Assembly: GCF_052162025.1 (NCBI RefSeq)
Contig: NZ_CP197401.1
Location: 3,162,001 to 3,226,000 of the forward strand
Length of the DNA: 64,000 bases
From: Methylobacter sp015476545
GTDB taxonomy: Bacteria > Pseudomonadota > Gammaproteobacteria > Methylococcales > Methylomonadaceae
Direction: 5' to 3'
Numbering within the stretch: the first letter of the stretch is position 1; every line of letters starts with the position of its first letter. A model generated the notes under the pieces. It was not told the DNA's origin, did not search any database, and worked only from the letters and a program-made list of their open reading frames with translations. Below, piece after piece: positions 26,134 to 35,307 of this stretch. The position numbers and the translations under genes were made by a program.

Positions 26134-26607
26134 TTACATTGAATTGATTTTTGCCAATTCACATTGACGAACAACCGCAGCCCGTGCCATGTTATTCAGA
26201 TAACCTTTCATTGTGGGGATGGTCATTCTGGTTTTGCACTCAATTTGATAATGATAACCCTTTAAATCTGGGTTGTAAGGACTGGTTTTTTCTTTTTGAT
26301 CTTTTCGAATCACCAACTCATCGCTATATTCTGTGCCTTCTGGAATCCAGAAGTCGTGATTTGGAAACCAATGTGGAACATTGTGTAAGGACGTTCCGCC
26401 ACCGGGCAGGACCTCCGGCTCACTTTGACCTGTTACAACATCAACATCCGCTTTGCTCGTCACCATGCGGCCAAGTTTTTTGCTGAAATATTCTGTGGAC
26501 TCCCAACGAGGGTCGAGTACTCCATCGCCAGGATAAGTTCCAGTCTTAATGCTTTTAAACGATTTATCCATTACAGAGCGATAAAGATCACATTCCGTTT
26601 TAGCCAT
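26134..26607 (-). CDS. Tse2-like ADP-ribosyltransferase-type toxin
   Basis: A 157-aa protein resembling the T6SS effector Tse2: an N-terminal DLYRSVM (compare LYRAV), a central GGGTSLHNVPHWF, DFWIPEGTEYSDELVIRKD (compare DFVIPDGTDIPPDLKVKQD) and a C-terminal KGYHYQIECKTRM followed by YLNNMARAAVVRQ. These blocks occur in the same order and spacing as in Tse2, a cytoplasmic NAD-dependent toxin. Starts are possible at 26619, 26613 and 26607; GGAG sits best for 26607. The adjacent downstream gene is Tsi2-like. No T6SS structural gene is in the window, so it may be an orphan effector or act as a toxin-antitoxin pair. Confidence 0.82.
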   Translation of the reverse strand: MAKTECDLYRSVMDKSFKSIKTGTYPGDGVLDPRWESTEYFSKKLGRMVTSKADVDVVTGQSEPEVLPGGGTSLHNVPHWFPNHDFWIPEGTEYSDELVIRKDQKEKTSPYNPDLKGYHYQIECKTRMTIPTMKGYLNNMARAAVVRQCELAKINSM

Positions 26608-26831
26608 TGTCATCTCCATTCAGTTATAAATATTTCTAACTACAACGCTACAACTACAAAAAGCCTAACGACCAAGCTCACCAGCGGCAATGGAGCATAA
26701 CGGAATTGTCGCTGGTGCAGTGTCTTGCTGGGCGGCGTCATAGGTTTCTATAAAAACATCAATAGATCCAAGAAAAGAAAACCAACAGGTGCGTTCGCAA
26801 CAGCAATTCTTCCCACTTTGAGATATTGCTG

Positions 26832-27038
26832 TCAGGGCTCTTGTTCTCCTGCATGCGCCCGAATGTGATGCGCTCCGAGAGCTTCTTCGGTGTTGAAGCG
26901 CTGACCGCATCGGCTGCACTTGTGTTTGAATTCTCCTTCCGGGGAAACAAACTCCCCGCCGCATACATTTCGGTGTTCCCTGAGGTCATCCCTATTGTCG
27001 AACACCGCCCCGCATTGCGGACATGCCATCTGTGCCAT
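26832..27038 (-). CDS. Small C2H2-type zinc-finger protein
   Basis: A 68-aa protein with two fingers: CPQCGAVFDNRDDLREH ending in RNVC (C2HC type, residues 6-26) and CSRCGQRFNTEEALGAHH ending in RAH (C2H2, residues 41-62). The linker is acidic. AAAGGAGG, an excellent ribosome site, precedes the ATG at 27038, so expression is credible. Bacterial C2H2 proteins are uncommon; some (Ros/MucR) regulate transcription, but this one lacks the Ros zinc-finger spacing. DNA, RNA or protein binding are all possible. Confidence 0.8.
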   Translation of the reverse strand: MAQMACPQCGAVFDNRDDLREHRNVCGGEFVSPEGEFKHKCSRCGQRFNTEEALGAHHIRAHAGEQEP

Positions 27039-27435
27039 GACTAGCCTCCTTTGTGATGTTTTGTGAACCCTGAGGGTTCTCAGGTTTGCATTTCTTTACA
27101 GTCGCCCGACAAATTATTGTCCAGGTCCGGTTAACATATGTCCTTTTACAGTTTACTGTCAAGGATGAGCTTGAGTACCAGATTTTCTAAACGGTTTAAC
27201 TACATTTTATGCATGATAAACGGTCCGGGATAATTCTAAAGCCACATTTTGAATGACCGAAATATCGCCCTGAAATGACATTTAAAAAACGCTATGCATA
27301 GACGGCTTAGGATCGAACTGAAACGGCCGCTATCAGGCTCAATCTAAACCAGCATTTAGAAATGCCAGATCAAATCCAGTTTTTTCAAACAATCATTCAT
27401 TTGCATTTTGCCCCGAAATAAAGAGTATTCACCTC
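27039..27435. other. Intergenic region, nothing recognised
   Basis: 397 bp upstream of the zinc-finger gene and downstream of the 167-aa gene. It contains presumed promoter sequence for the former; no conserved open frame or stable hairpin stands out. Confidence 0.35.
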
Positions 27436-27939
27436 TTATGTTGCGCGACGCACCAGATAAAGCTGTTTATGGCCGCCTTTACTGTATTTTTCCGCCACCC
27501 ATTTGGCTGAACTCTCAAGATGAAAGCGCTTCATTTCAATTTCATTGGCATTGGCATTGGCATCTATCCTGTAAAGCAGAAACTTTGGTTCCGACAAAAA
27601 TTCCGTAACCCAGCGCATGTCTTTTCCAGTGATGTTTAATAGCTCGCATACATAAGTCAAAACAAGGCCGGGATCTTCTTCGTGGCTGTAAACCTGAGCT
27701 ATTACGCCCGGTTCTTTGTTGCTCTTTGATGCAACCCCTCGCATGAATACTTCTTTGCCGTCGATAGAAATAAATGCCCGGTAGCAATTTCCCAAACCAT
27801 GTTCTGTATATTCCTCAAAACACTGTCCGATGCATGCTTCAATTTCCTCAACAGATAACGGCAGTTCAGCCAGTTTCAGAGGACTGGCCTCTTCGCTTTG
27901 CGTCCATTTTTCAATGTTGATGATTTTGGCTGTTTTCAT
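27436..27939 (-). CDS. Conserved-looking protein of unknown function
   Basis: A 167-aa cytosolic protein with no signal or membrane segment. The composition is soluble and mixed alpha/beta, and the frame uses codons normally, so I regard it as real. Residues near 128-138 read DANANANEIEM, produced by a 6-bp microsatellite (GCCAAT three times). I do not recognise the family. The ribosome site before ATG 27939 is weak. It stands alone between accessory genes. Confidence 0.55.
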   Translation of the reverse strand: MKTAKIINIEKWTQSEEASPLKLAELPLSVEEIEACIGQCFEEYTEHGLGNCYRAFISIDGKEVFMRGVASKSNKEPGVIAQVYSHEEDPGLVLTYVCELLNITGKDMRWVTEFLSEPKFLLYRIDANANANEIEMKRFHLESSAKWVAEKYSKGGHKQLYLVRRAT

Positions 27940-28526
27940 ATTGCAACATAGCGATTTGCTGGTATAAGCCGTTGGTGTTTAGTGCAAATACCCGCAAGGG
28001 GCACAAGTAAATTCGTACCTATGCGGACATATCCATATGATGAAGTTATGGATTGAAGATCGGTTTAACAACCTATCGCTACCACAGCAAACGAGATAAA
28101 AAACAGCCCGTGCCTAACAGTTAATCAATTCAGAAAGCCACTCTTAAATAATCGCAATACTCTCTGGATAGCCTGAGTGACTATGCTTCATCAGCTCTGT
28201 CACTTTAGCCTATAAAATTTTGATCCGAAATATAACGAAGGCATTAATTCCGGCACATTCACAGGCATGGCAAACTTTTGCACGATGCCGACAAGCTATT
28301 GCGTAGTTTTGCTTAGGTATTTGCGCCGATTTTAATGTTGAAAGACAAGGGATAATAATCCCAATACAGTACACAAAACTGGCCAATCGGAACGGAAAGC
28401 GGGCAATCGGGAGTTAGGACAATCTCACGAATTTTGAAACTTTGCCGGTTGATTCAACAGAAATCGAATAACAACGGCAAGAAACAGACAAGCGAAAATC
28501 GCTTCACATGCCTTTGGGGTAAGACT
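27940..28526. other. 587-bp intergenic region, no gene seen
   Basis: Divergent region between the 167-aa gene (-) and the lipase (+). A TTG-initiated extension of the lipase frame from 28434 is open but highly polar and unlike the start of a secreted protein. Confidence 0.35.
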
Positions 28527-29801
28527 ATGAACAACCAACAACACATAGGCTATTCCTCACTTGCGAAGATATTAAGGCTGATAATTCTCATAGTGATCTG
28601 CAACACAACAGCGGCTATTAACTTCCCGGCACACGCTGCGGATGCAGAACCGACGCTCAATAACATAGAATGCCTGTTCAACTGGGCGCAAACATTCTAT
28701 CCCAATCTGTTTTCACCGCCGGTTTCAGGCACGCAGTTTTCCTCACCCTACACCTACCGTCATTACACGGGCACCAATGCTTATCTGGGCGTGTCCTCCG
28801 CAGACGACCATGTGTATTACCTGAGGCCGGACGGCACCTTGCAGGATGTGGGCAGTTTATCGACTTGGCTGGGAACGTCGGGATGCGGGGAAAGGCCTTA
28901 TCCGGTCATATTCATTCATGGCATAGCGTCTTCTGCAGAAACTTGGGTGCTCTTTAGAGACTACCTGATAAACAATGGCCTTTGGACATTCGGCGGCATC
29001 CCCGCTTACGATCCGGCCACCGGAACAGCCAGCATTACCTGCCCGTCCGCTCCCGGTGTTGAGTGCACAGGCAATGCCGGCGACTTCTATACGCTGAATT
29101 TCACTGATAATCAGGGTTTGCCCCTCGATGCGCAAGGGGGCGAACTGGCTGCAGTCATCAAAGCGGTCCTGGATGCAAATCCCGGCAAAACCAAGGTTCT
29201 TCTGGTGAGCCATAGCATGGGGACGCTTGCAGCCAGGGAATATCTGCAAGGCCTGGCGCGAGAGTCAAATGCCGCAGCGACAATACCTTATCGAAAAGAT
29301 GTCGCGAAACTCATTACCGTTGGGGCGCCGCACCAGGGAAGCTTCTGGGCCGAAGCGTGCAATGACACCAGTATTGGTATTCCCGATATTACCGGCAGCG
29401 TCAGTATTTGCGATCTGGTATCTACGGATATAGACCCGAACAGTGTGGCAATCGAAGATTTAAAGCCAGACAGTTCCGCTTTGAACATTCTTAACAACTT
29501 AACTGCTCATCCCCTACCGCCCGATGTAGCCTATGTTTCGATCATTGCAACGGGTCAGTCCACTCTGGTCGGTTTGATTGATTTCAAAGACGGGGATGGC
29601 ATCGTATCGGACACTGACCAGGATCTGAAGACTGTGGCAAGAACTCTTCCCCAGCAGAAATCGGTCAGGATTGCGGTTCCTTTCCGGGAAGAATGCGGCA
29701 ATAAAATAGATGTCCCTACTATCGGAGAACTAGGCGAAACCCATACCTGTGAAACGACAGATATTGGCGTAGGGGGGGAAATTTTGAAGAATTTACAATA
29801 G
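28527..29801 (+). CDS. Secreted alpha/beta-hydrolase (lipase-like) with N-terminal accessory domain
   Basis: A 424-aa exported esterase or lipase. The signal peptide lies in the first 40 residues (ILRLIILIVICNTTAA, then FPAHA). About 80 residues containing CLFNWAQTFYPNLFSPP and YLGVSSADDHVYYLRPDG follow, a small accessory domain found on many secreted proteins. The hydrolase core shows VIFIHGIASSAETW (oxyanion region), the nucleophile elbow SHSMG (about residue 230) and GAPHQGS. The catalytic acid and His are probably in the C-terminal third. GGGGTAAG precedes ATG 28527. The substrate is unknown; no foldase gene adjoins. Confidence 0.85.
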   Translation: MNNQQHIGYSSLAKILRLIILIVICNTTAAINFPAHAADAEPTLNNIECLFNWAQTFYPNLFSPPVSGTQFSSPYTYRHYTGTNAYLGVSSADDHVYYLRPDGTLQDVGSLSTWLGTSGCGERPYPVIFIHGIASSAETWVLFRDYLINNGLWTFGGIPAYDPATGTASITCPSAPGVECTGNAGDFYTLNFTDNQGLPLDAQGGELAAVIKAVLDANPGKTKVLLVSHSMGTLAAREYLQGLARESNAAATIPYRKDVAKLITVGAPHQGSFWAEACNDTSIGIPDITGSVSICDLVSTDIDPNSVAIEDLKPDSSALNILNNLTAHPLPPDVAYVSIIATGQSTLVGLIDFKDGDGIVSDTDQDLKTVARTLPQQKSVRIAVPFREECGNKIDVPTIGELGETHTCETTDIGVGGEILKNLQ

Positions 29802-29852
29802 GCCAGGACTTACGCAGCTTCTGTTCAACCGCCGAAACAAGCGATTTTAAAA

Positions 29853-29882
29853 CCTGTGGGGCAACTGAAGTCGCCCCACAGG
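29853..29882. terminator. Hairpin downstream of the lipase
   Basis: Perfect 10-bp stem CCTGTGGGGC/GCCCCACAGG with a 10-nt loop, 51 bp past the lipase stop. No U-run follows, so termination is plausible but not certain. It resembles the other GGGGC-type hairpins in the window. Confidence 0.5.
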
Positions 29883-30005
29883 CTTGCATAACGCCTGTAG
29901 GCGTCAAATTTTGAACGGCTGATGGCATTGGCCGTATCTGATGATCTAGCCCTTTCTTTTCTGCGATAGCATAATGCGTCCAGCAATTAATAACTGATGT
30001 TATGA

Positions 30006-30095
30006 CAAGCACCGTTTGCCGCGCCGAGCACCGCCGCTAAAAGCGGCGGTTTCCTCGTTCCCACTGAGGACCGTGGGAACCAGGGACTGATGCTA
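30006..30095. repeat. Interspersed repeat copy 3 with two hairpins
   Basis: TTTGCCGCGCCGAGCACCGC again (30015-30034), running into ACCGCCGCTAAAAGCGGCGGT-type and GTTCCCAC/GTGGGAAC stems. It lies at the convergent end between the lipase (+) and the cytochrome cluster (-), where bidirectional termination would be useful. Confidence 0.6.
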
Positions 30096-30134
30096 CGCAT
30101 GTGTAGCCATTTATCCATTCGGTTTACAGCAAAC

Positions 30135-30920
30135 CTATCTAAATTTATTCCTGGGATAAAACCACATCTGATAAATGCTGACCAGAATCTGCATGCCCAT
30201 AGAGATCCCCATCAAAGCGCCACTGGCGACGACCACATAGGCAAACGCGGGAAAGGATTTGGTAAGAAACCACGACAGGACATCCAGCAGCATTGCAGCG
30301 AAAGGGATGATTATCGAAACTCTCTTGACGATATTATTCAGATCGCAAAGCAGAAAGGTCTTGCCTATAAAAAACAGAAGAAAAGCCATACCGAACAGAT
30401 GAATATGTGAAATCCGGATCAGAAACGGCAGCGATGCTCCGTTGGCATGGGCAACCTCTGCCACACCCGAATAATGGGTCAGATCCGGCAGGGACGGATT
30501 AATGGCCGGAGCATGGCAGATGATGCAATCACGGTTCAGGATAGGGGCAATGTGATCGTTATACTCCGGCTCTTTTGCGCCATTTTGTATCCATTTCAAT
30601 ATGACGTCCTTATCGCTTTTATATTTTAAATTGGGCTCCATAATGCCTTTTATCGCTGCGCCCAACCGAGTCTGATCGTTTGAGCCGTGATAGGCAATGA
30701 TCACATCGTCTATGGATAAGCCGGCTATACCGTCGCGGCTCTGATGCGTGTAATACATATTCGCCAGGGCAACCATATAACCGATCGCAATAGTCAGCAG
30801 AAAAGCCGTATTTAAAATTCGTTCACTCACGGAAATGTGTCTGAAACGTCTATAGGCCACATTATATCCATAAGCTTCGGAACGCCGATCAATTCCTGAA
30901 CGGTAATTAGTTTCACCCAT
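30135..30920 (-). CDS. Membrane protein with a periplasmic CxxCH heme site
   Basis: A 261-aa protein. An N-terminal membrane segment (AFLLTIAIGYMVALANMYY) is followed by a periplasmic domain with one heme motif CIICH (about residue 125) and three hydrophobic segments in the C-terminal half (from FLIRISHIHLFGMAFLLFF on). The His residues in ISHIHLFG could ligate heme within the membrane. Frame sequence before ATG 30920 belongs to the antisense shadow of the porin gene, and AAGGA marks this start. As last gene of the cluster it may pass electrons between the quinone pool and the hexaheme protein; this is inferred from build and context only. Confidence 0.72.
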   Translation of the reverse strand: MGETNYRSGIDRRSEAYGYNVAYRRFRHISVSERILNTAFLLTIAIGYMVALANMYYTHQSRDGIAGLSIDDVIIAYHGSNDQTRLGAAIKGIMEPNLKYKSDKDVILKWIQNGAKEPEYNDHIAPILNRDCIICHAPAINPSLPDLTHYSGVAEVAHANGASLPFLIRISHIHLFGMAFLLFFIGKTFLLCDLNNIVKRVSIIIPFAAMLLDVLSWFLTKSFPAFAYVVVASGALMGISMGMQILVSIYQMWFYPRNKFR

Positions 30921-30978
30921 AGCTTTTTTCCTTGCTCGATGATTATGAAATACTCGGTTGTCCAATTGCTGAACTGCT

Positions 30979-32487
30979 TCAGAATTTGACCATCCATTCT
31001 GTACGCAAGCCGTAAGAAACATTCTCCCGTTCCTGGCCGGCCACAAAGCCATCCAGGCGCAGCACATGGTGGCGGCCGATAGCGCGCTGATAGCGGGCAC
31101 CCAACCCCACTGCGCCTTCCTCTTGCTCTTGAGTGCTCGTACGGGCGCCGACTTCAAAGATAAGCTGGTCATCGATACCGCCGATAAACAGCTGATAACC
31201 GAGCGCCGTACCAACGGTATCGTCGATCTGCTGCCCGAGCGGGATTCCGTAACGGCCCATGCCCACCGGGCCATACAAAATCCCGACGTTTGCCACGGCG
31301 CTGCCCACATCCGGACTTTGCGCGATCGATGTAAACCGGTTGACGTCCCAGAATGTATTGAAATAGACGACATCGTCGGAACCAGGCAACGTGCTGGACA
31401 ATTGAGACAGCAAAAGCGCGCCGCTCCCTACGTTCTTTGATGAGCTGTGTTCAGGGATGGAGGCGTTAACCCTGAACGTCGAGTTCAGCCAGCCAAAGCG
31501 TTGGGTCGATGCGATGCCCATGTACCAAGCATTTTCATCCTGATCGTCGGCGACATAAATGAAATCCAGGGCCAGGGTATTGTTCAATGCGGTATCGGCT
31601 TCCGACAACAGACCGAACAGGTTTGCCGAATGGTAGTGGTTATCGCCGAGCTCGCCGCTTCCGCGATTGAGGCGATTCCAGCCGTACAAACCTGTTAAAC
31701 GAAGGTTTGCTATACCGTCAAACACCAGCGAGTTGCGAGTGACTCCGACCATATCGATGATATCGTTCATCAACATCCCGTCCTGGAGCTTGATCGGCTG
31801 ACGGCCAATGGAAAATCCGATGTCATAGGTATGGGAGTCAGTCGGGTCAAGACCTGGAAATATCTCGCCCAAATCGCCTTCAAAATAGAGCTTGGTCAGC
31901 CTGCCGTTGAGTTCTTCCCGCCAGCCGTCATCATTGTTGGGCTCGAAATTATATCCGGTGTAATCCCCGGTTTCGCGATCGAGCGGCCGCATGGAGAAGA
32001 CCAGCCGTTCTGTTCCCGAAAGGTTCAGGCTGCCGTTCAAATCGAGCCGGTTGGCCCATTCAAGGTTGTTTCTGCCGTTTTTTTCGAAGCTCTGGAAAGC
32101 GGTGCGGAATATTCCGAACAATAAAAACGAAGGCTGGAGCATTTGGCCGGTGAAGGTCTTGAATCCCGGCCGGATCGGCCCGTTTCCGATAAAAGGGTCG
32201 CCGATCTCTATAAGAGGATCGGGTCGATCCACCGGATCGACCGGGTATTGAACAATCTTATTGGACAGGCGCAACGGGTCTTGGCTGCTAATTGTTTCAG
32301 CCGGGCTGCGGTAGAAATTGACGGCATTACGGCCTTCGGCAATGGGAGGCTCTGTTTGCTTCCGGACCTCCGTTGCGCTTGGCTGCTTGCCATCCTGAGC
32401 TGCCGCATGAGGATTTCCAGTTAAAGTGAACATAGCCAGCCAAAGCAGTACCCCCAAATATCGGCACGCATTGGACTTATTCGACAT
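30979..32487 (-). CDS. Outer-membrane beta-barrel porin-like protein
   Basis: A 502-aa protein with a signal peptide (LGVLLWLAMFTLTGNPHAAA) and, from about residue 120, a run of alternating amphipathic strands ending in the aromatic YGLRTEWMVKF, where a C-terminal Phe is the classical signal for barrel assembly. It has no heme motif and few Cys. The start may be ATG 32487 or 32493; either overlaps the end of the hexaheme gene, implying coupled translation. Position between two cytochrome genes suggests a sheath for electron transfer across the outer membrane, as MtrB does in Shewanella, although the protein is shorter than MtrB and lacks an obvious MtrB signature. Confidence 0.75.
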   Translation of the reverse strand: MSNKSNACRYLGVLLWLAMFTLTGNPHAAAQDGKQPSATEVRKQTEPPIAEGRNAVNFYRSPAETISSQDPLRLSNKIVQYPVDPVDRPDPLIEIGDPFIGNGPIRPGFKTFTGQMLQPSFLLFGIFRTAFQSFEKNGRNNLEWANRLDLNGSLNLSGTERLVFSMRPLDRETGDYTGYNFEPNNDDGWREELNGRLTKLYFEGDLGEIFPGLDPTDSHTYDIGFSIGRQPIKLQDGMLMNDIIDMVGVTRNSLVFDGIANLRLTGLYGWNRLNRGSGELGDNHYHSANLFGLLSEADTALNNTLALDFIYVADDQDENAWYMGIASTQRFGWLNSTFRVNASIPEHSSSKNVGSGALLLSQLSSTLPGSDDVVYFNTFWDVNRFTSIAQSPDVGSAVANVGILYGPVGMGRYGIPLGQQIDDTVGTALGYQLFIGGIDDQLIFEVGARTSTQEQEEGAVGLGARYQRAIGRHHVLRLDGFVAGQERENVSYGLRTEWMVKF

Positions 32488-34585
32488 TAACATCTCGTTC
32501 CCAAAGAACGCGGTAAAGATCAACCAGCTTATCCCCGATCGCACGGGCGCTGAGCCCGTACTCAAAGCCCGCTCCCGAGATGGCATTGATTAAATGCGGA
32601 GGAAGCTGGCCTGCCACGAGTTTGATGTTTATTCGATAAGGCTTGCGGCCGGTGAGGAGTTCGGGCTCAACAGAATAGTTCGCCCAGCGATTTCCCAGCG
32701 CCTCGATGCTTTTCTTTTGCAGCCGAAGGTCGCGAATGCCGCCGAACAATACCGCCGGCGTATCCGCGGGGCGCATGAAAATCAGTGGATTCAAAGAGTA
32801 ATTGGCCGGTATCACCTGCTCGCGCTCGCCTCCGTGAATAGTGCCAACTAGTATTGGAGAGCGCAGATTGAACAGCTGCTCGTCCCTCGGTATGGCGCCG
32901 TTATGCACATACAAAGAATGGATATCGCGCACATCCCCGTTAGGATCGAGATCGCCGGAGTGAAAAAGCACGGCGCCGCCGGCATCGGTAACCGTCACCT
33001 GCAAGAATACGTTGCGCTCGGCGATCAGCCCTGAAGGCACACTGTGGCCTTCGGTCAAGTTTTTGACTTCGACGTTGAACTTGAGCCCATCCTCTTTTTC
33101 AAGAATTCTGACTTCGCCGAGACCATATCCGTTACGCAGTAAGGTCGTGGCGCGAGCTCGGTTCTCGCCCAATAGCACCAGCTGCTGATCGATAATTTCC
33201 CTGGCCGCCTTGCGTTCTTCGGGATCCGCCCAAATGCCCGGAAATTCCGCATCCTTGGCAACGCTGTTTTCGAACTTTTCCGTACCCCAGCCGGCTTCGA
33301 CGTCAAAACTCAACCATTCCTCCGGTGTGGCGAACTCCTGCGCCTCCGGGTTAATGGGAAAGATGCCGGGATGCACTACGGAGCTGTCGGGCCCTGGAAA
33401 CATATGGTTGGTGCGCCGGGCAGGCCTGGTTTTCTCGCCTCGCACGATCGCCGCCGAAGCCGGCGGGTACTCAGAAAAAACGCCGGGAGTCGGCCCCATA
33501 TGGCAGTCTTGGCAGGTCCATCCTTTTTCAGCCGCCGGCGTCTGCTTGTATTCGCTGAACAGATCCTCAAAGCGGATGCCGTTGACTAATCGCACATCAT
33601 GGCAACGGGCGCAGAAGCCCGGTTGGGAAACCTGTTCGAGAAGGCGCGCCTCACGATGGGTTCTGGGCGGATTATCCCGATGTGAATCGAACACGCGCCG
33701 CAGTTCATCCCCTTTTCGGGGGCCGTAAATGGGATTTTTGATATCGCCAGGCTCAAGCGGAAACCGCCCGGTGATTTTACCGTAGGCTTCAGGAACCCGA
33801 TGGCAGACGACGCAGGTGATCCCTTCCAAAGCCACTTTCGAACGGTTACTGTTGCGGGTGAGAATCGGCTCGCCGGAAAACATGCCCACCTGGGTATGGC
33901 AGCGCTCGCAGAAGTCGCCCAAGGTGCCTTTGGTCAATTTCACCAACGTCGCTTGGTAAGCCAGGAATGTCGGGCTGATCTGCGCAAAAGCGTGACGCGA
34001 AACAGACCATTCACGGTAGATTTGTTGATGACAGGCTCCGCACGCCTGCGCGGAAGGAAACTCGGACTTTTTGAATAGTTCGTTGTGAGCTTTTTCCCCG
34101 GACTGATCATCGGCATTGCTGGCTGTGTTTCGCCCGGCGCCGGATGAATTGCCCTTGTGCCCGAATCCGGAACGGATGAAATTGATCAGATGCCAGATTT
34201 CCTCTTTGGCGAGGGAATTCTTGAAGCCGGGCATAGGCGCTCTGCCCGTTCTGATTTTCGTGTAGATTGTCCCGTCAGATTGCCCTAAAACCTCAGGACT
34301 GGTCAGGTTTGCCACTTTATTGCCCAGAAAAGCGGCCATTGCGCCATCCCCTTTCCCGGTTTCTCCGTGGCACTGTCGGCATTCGCGCAGATATAGACTC
34401 TTGCCTGTGGTCAAAGAGGATGCATCGGCCATAATCGGATTTTCTACTTTTGCCAGACGCGGCGAAACTCGCCAAATATCAGGACGTTCTTGTGCAGCCA
34501 TCGCAGGTTCTTGCATCAGAACCAGACTGACCAGCAACAGGATTGCAGCGGCTATTCTGTAGAAGCGGAATGATTTTTTTCTCAT
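32477..34585 (-). CDS. Hexaheme c-type cytochrome with N-terminal class I domain
   Basis: A 702-aa exported cytochrome. The signal peptide (IAAAILLLVSLVLMQEPAMA) is followed by a monoheme class I domain with CRQCH (about residue 64) and Met ligand in RAPMPGF. Five more heme sites follow: CGACH (~180), CERCH (~224), CVVCH (~256), CARCH (~324) and CQDCH (~357), with extra His residues as likely distal ligands. The last 200 residues contain GHSVPSGLIAERNVFLQV, matching the beta-domain seen at the C-terminus of several multiheme oxidoreductases. The frame opens at 34687, but ATG 34585 begins the signal peptide. It leads a three-gene cluster with the porin and the membrane heme protein. Confidence 0.88.
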   Translation of the reverse strand: MRKKSFRFYRIAAAILLLVSLVLMQEPAMAAQERPDIWRVSPRLAKVENPIMADASSLTTGKSLYLRECRQCHGETGKGDGAMAAFLGNKVANLTSPEVLGQSDGTIYTKIRTGRAPMPGFKNSLAKEEIWHLINFIRSGFGHKGNSSGAGRNTASNADDQSGEKAHNELFKKSEFPSAQACGACHQQIYREWSVSRHAFAQISPTFLAYQATLVKLTKGTLGDFCERCHTQVGMFSGEPILTRNSNRSKVALEGITCVVCHRVPEAYGKITGRFPLEPGDIKNPIYGPRKGDELRRVFDSHRDNPPRTHREARLLEQVSQPGFCARCHDVRLVNGIRFEDLFSEYKQTPAAEKGWTCQDCHMGPTPGVFSEYPPASAAIVRGEKTRPARRTNHMFPGPDSSVVHPGIFPINPEAQEFATPEEWLSFDVEAGWGTEKFENSVAKDAEFPGIWADPEERKAAREIIDQQLVLLGENRARATTLLRNGYGLGEVRILEKEDGLKFNVEVKNLTEGHSVPSGLIAERNVFLQVTVTDAGGAVLFHSGDLDPNGDVRDIHSLYVHNGAIPRDEQLFNLRSPILVGTIHGGEREQVIPANYSLNPLIFMRPADTPAVLFGGIRDLRLQKKSIEALGNRWANYSVEPELLTGRKPYRINIKLVAGQLPPHLINAISGAGFEYGLSARAIGDKLVDLYRVLWERDVNVE

Positions 34586-34741
34586 AAACAACCGTTTTAA
34601 CGCCCACTCTCCTCGAAGGAAAAAGTAAGAGAATGGATGTGGTGTGAAACGGCATCGAATATTTACCAATAAATAACACGATATCAATCGGGAAAAACTC
34701 CTATCCCATTGTTTTTAATATGATTATTAGCTAGTAAAAAT

Positions 34742-35290
34742 TTGAAAGCCGAAACTGGAGATGATGAATATAGGGCGCTGATTCGAAGGACGTCCATTCG
34801 TGCAATTACTTACAACGTAGCGACCTTGAGCGAGATGCCTATCAAATGCGATTTAGTACATACAGGTATTCATACATATTGTGTATTTGATTCGAAATAT
34901 ATACGGTTAGCGAATCAACGCTTCTATCGCCTTGGCATGGAAATGCTGATTGAATCTGCAATAGAGTCGATCTGCCAAGACACAAAGAAAAACGCCCGCA
35001 TGAACAAGACAAAGGAGAGCCTCAATGAGGTGGTTACGGGACTCTTTGAAGGATTGATTGGCACGTGCCACGATCAGGTCAGGAAGCTGGACCGTGAATA
35101 CTGTCTTGAAGCCGAAACTGTCCAAGGACAAGGTTGGCCTCATCCGGATTGCAGGCGGCGCGGCGGAACAGTGCTATTTTATGAAGGATTATCATGACGA
35201 AGCAGTCACCATGGGTGAACTGCACAACGTGAGATGCCCGCTATCGCAGACTCATCACAAGAACCAATTGAGGCAGTCCAATAAATAAGC
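34742..35290 (+). other. Possible degraded coding region
   Basis: Two overlapping frames (34742-35197 from a TTG, 35058-35288 from an ATG) are open here but neither has a good ribosome site nor a recognisable domain. One long gene broken by a frameshift near 35060-35200 is possible. I cannot assign a family. The gap also holds the promoter of the cytochrome cluster on the other strand. Confidence 0.25.
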
Positions 35291-35307
35291 CAATTTAGAA
35301 TCCGATT

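Noticed and set aside
30921..31373. N-terminal extension of the membrane heme protein to 31373
   Set aside because: It overlaps the porin gene in another frame, lacks a signal sequence, and ATG 30920 has a proper ribosome site.
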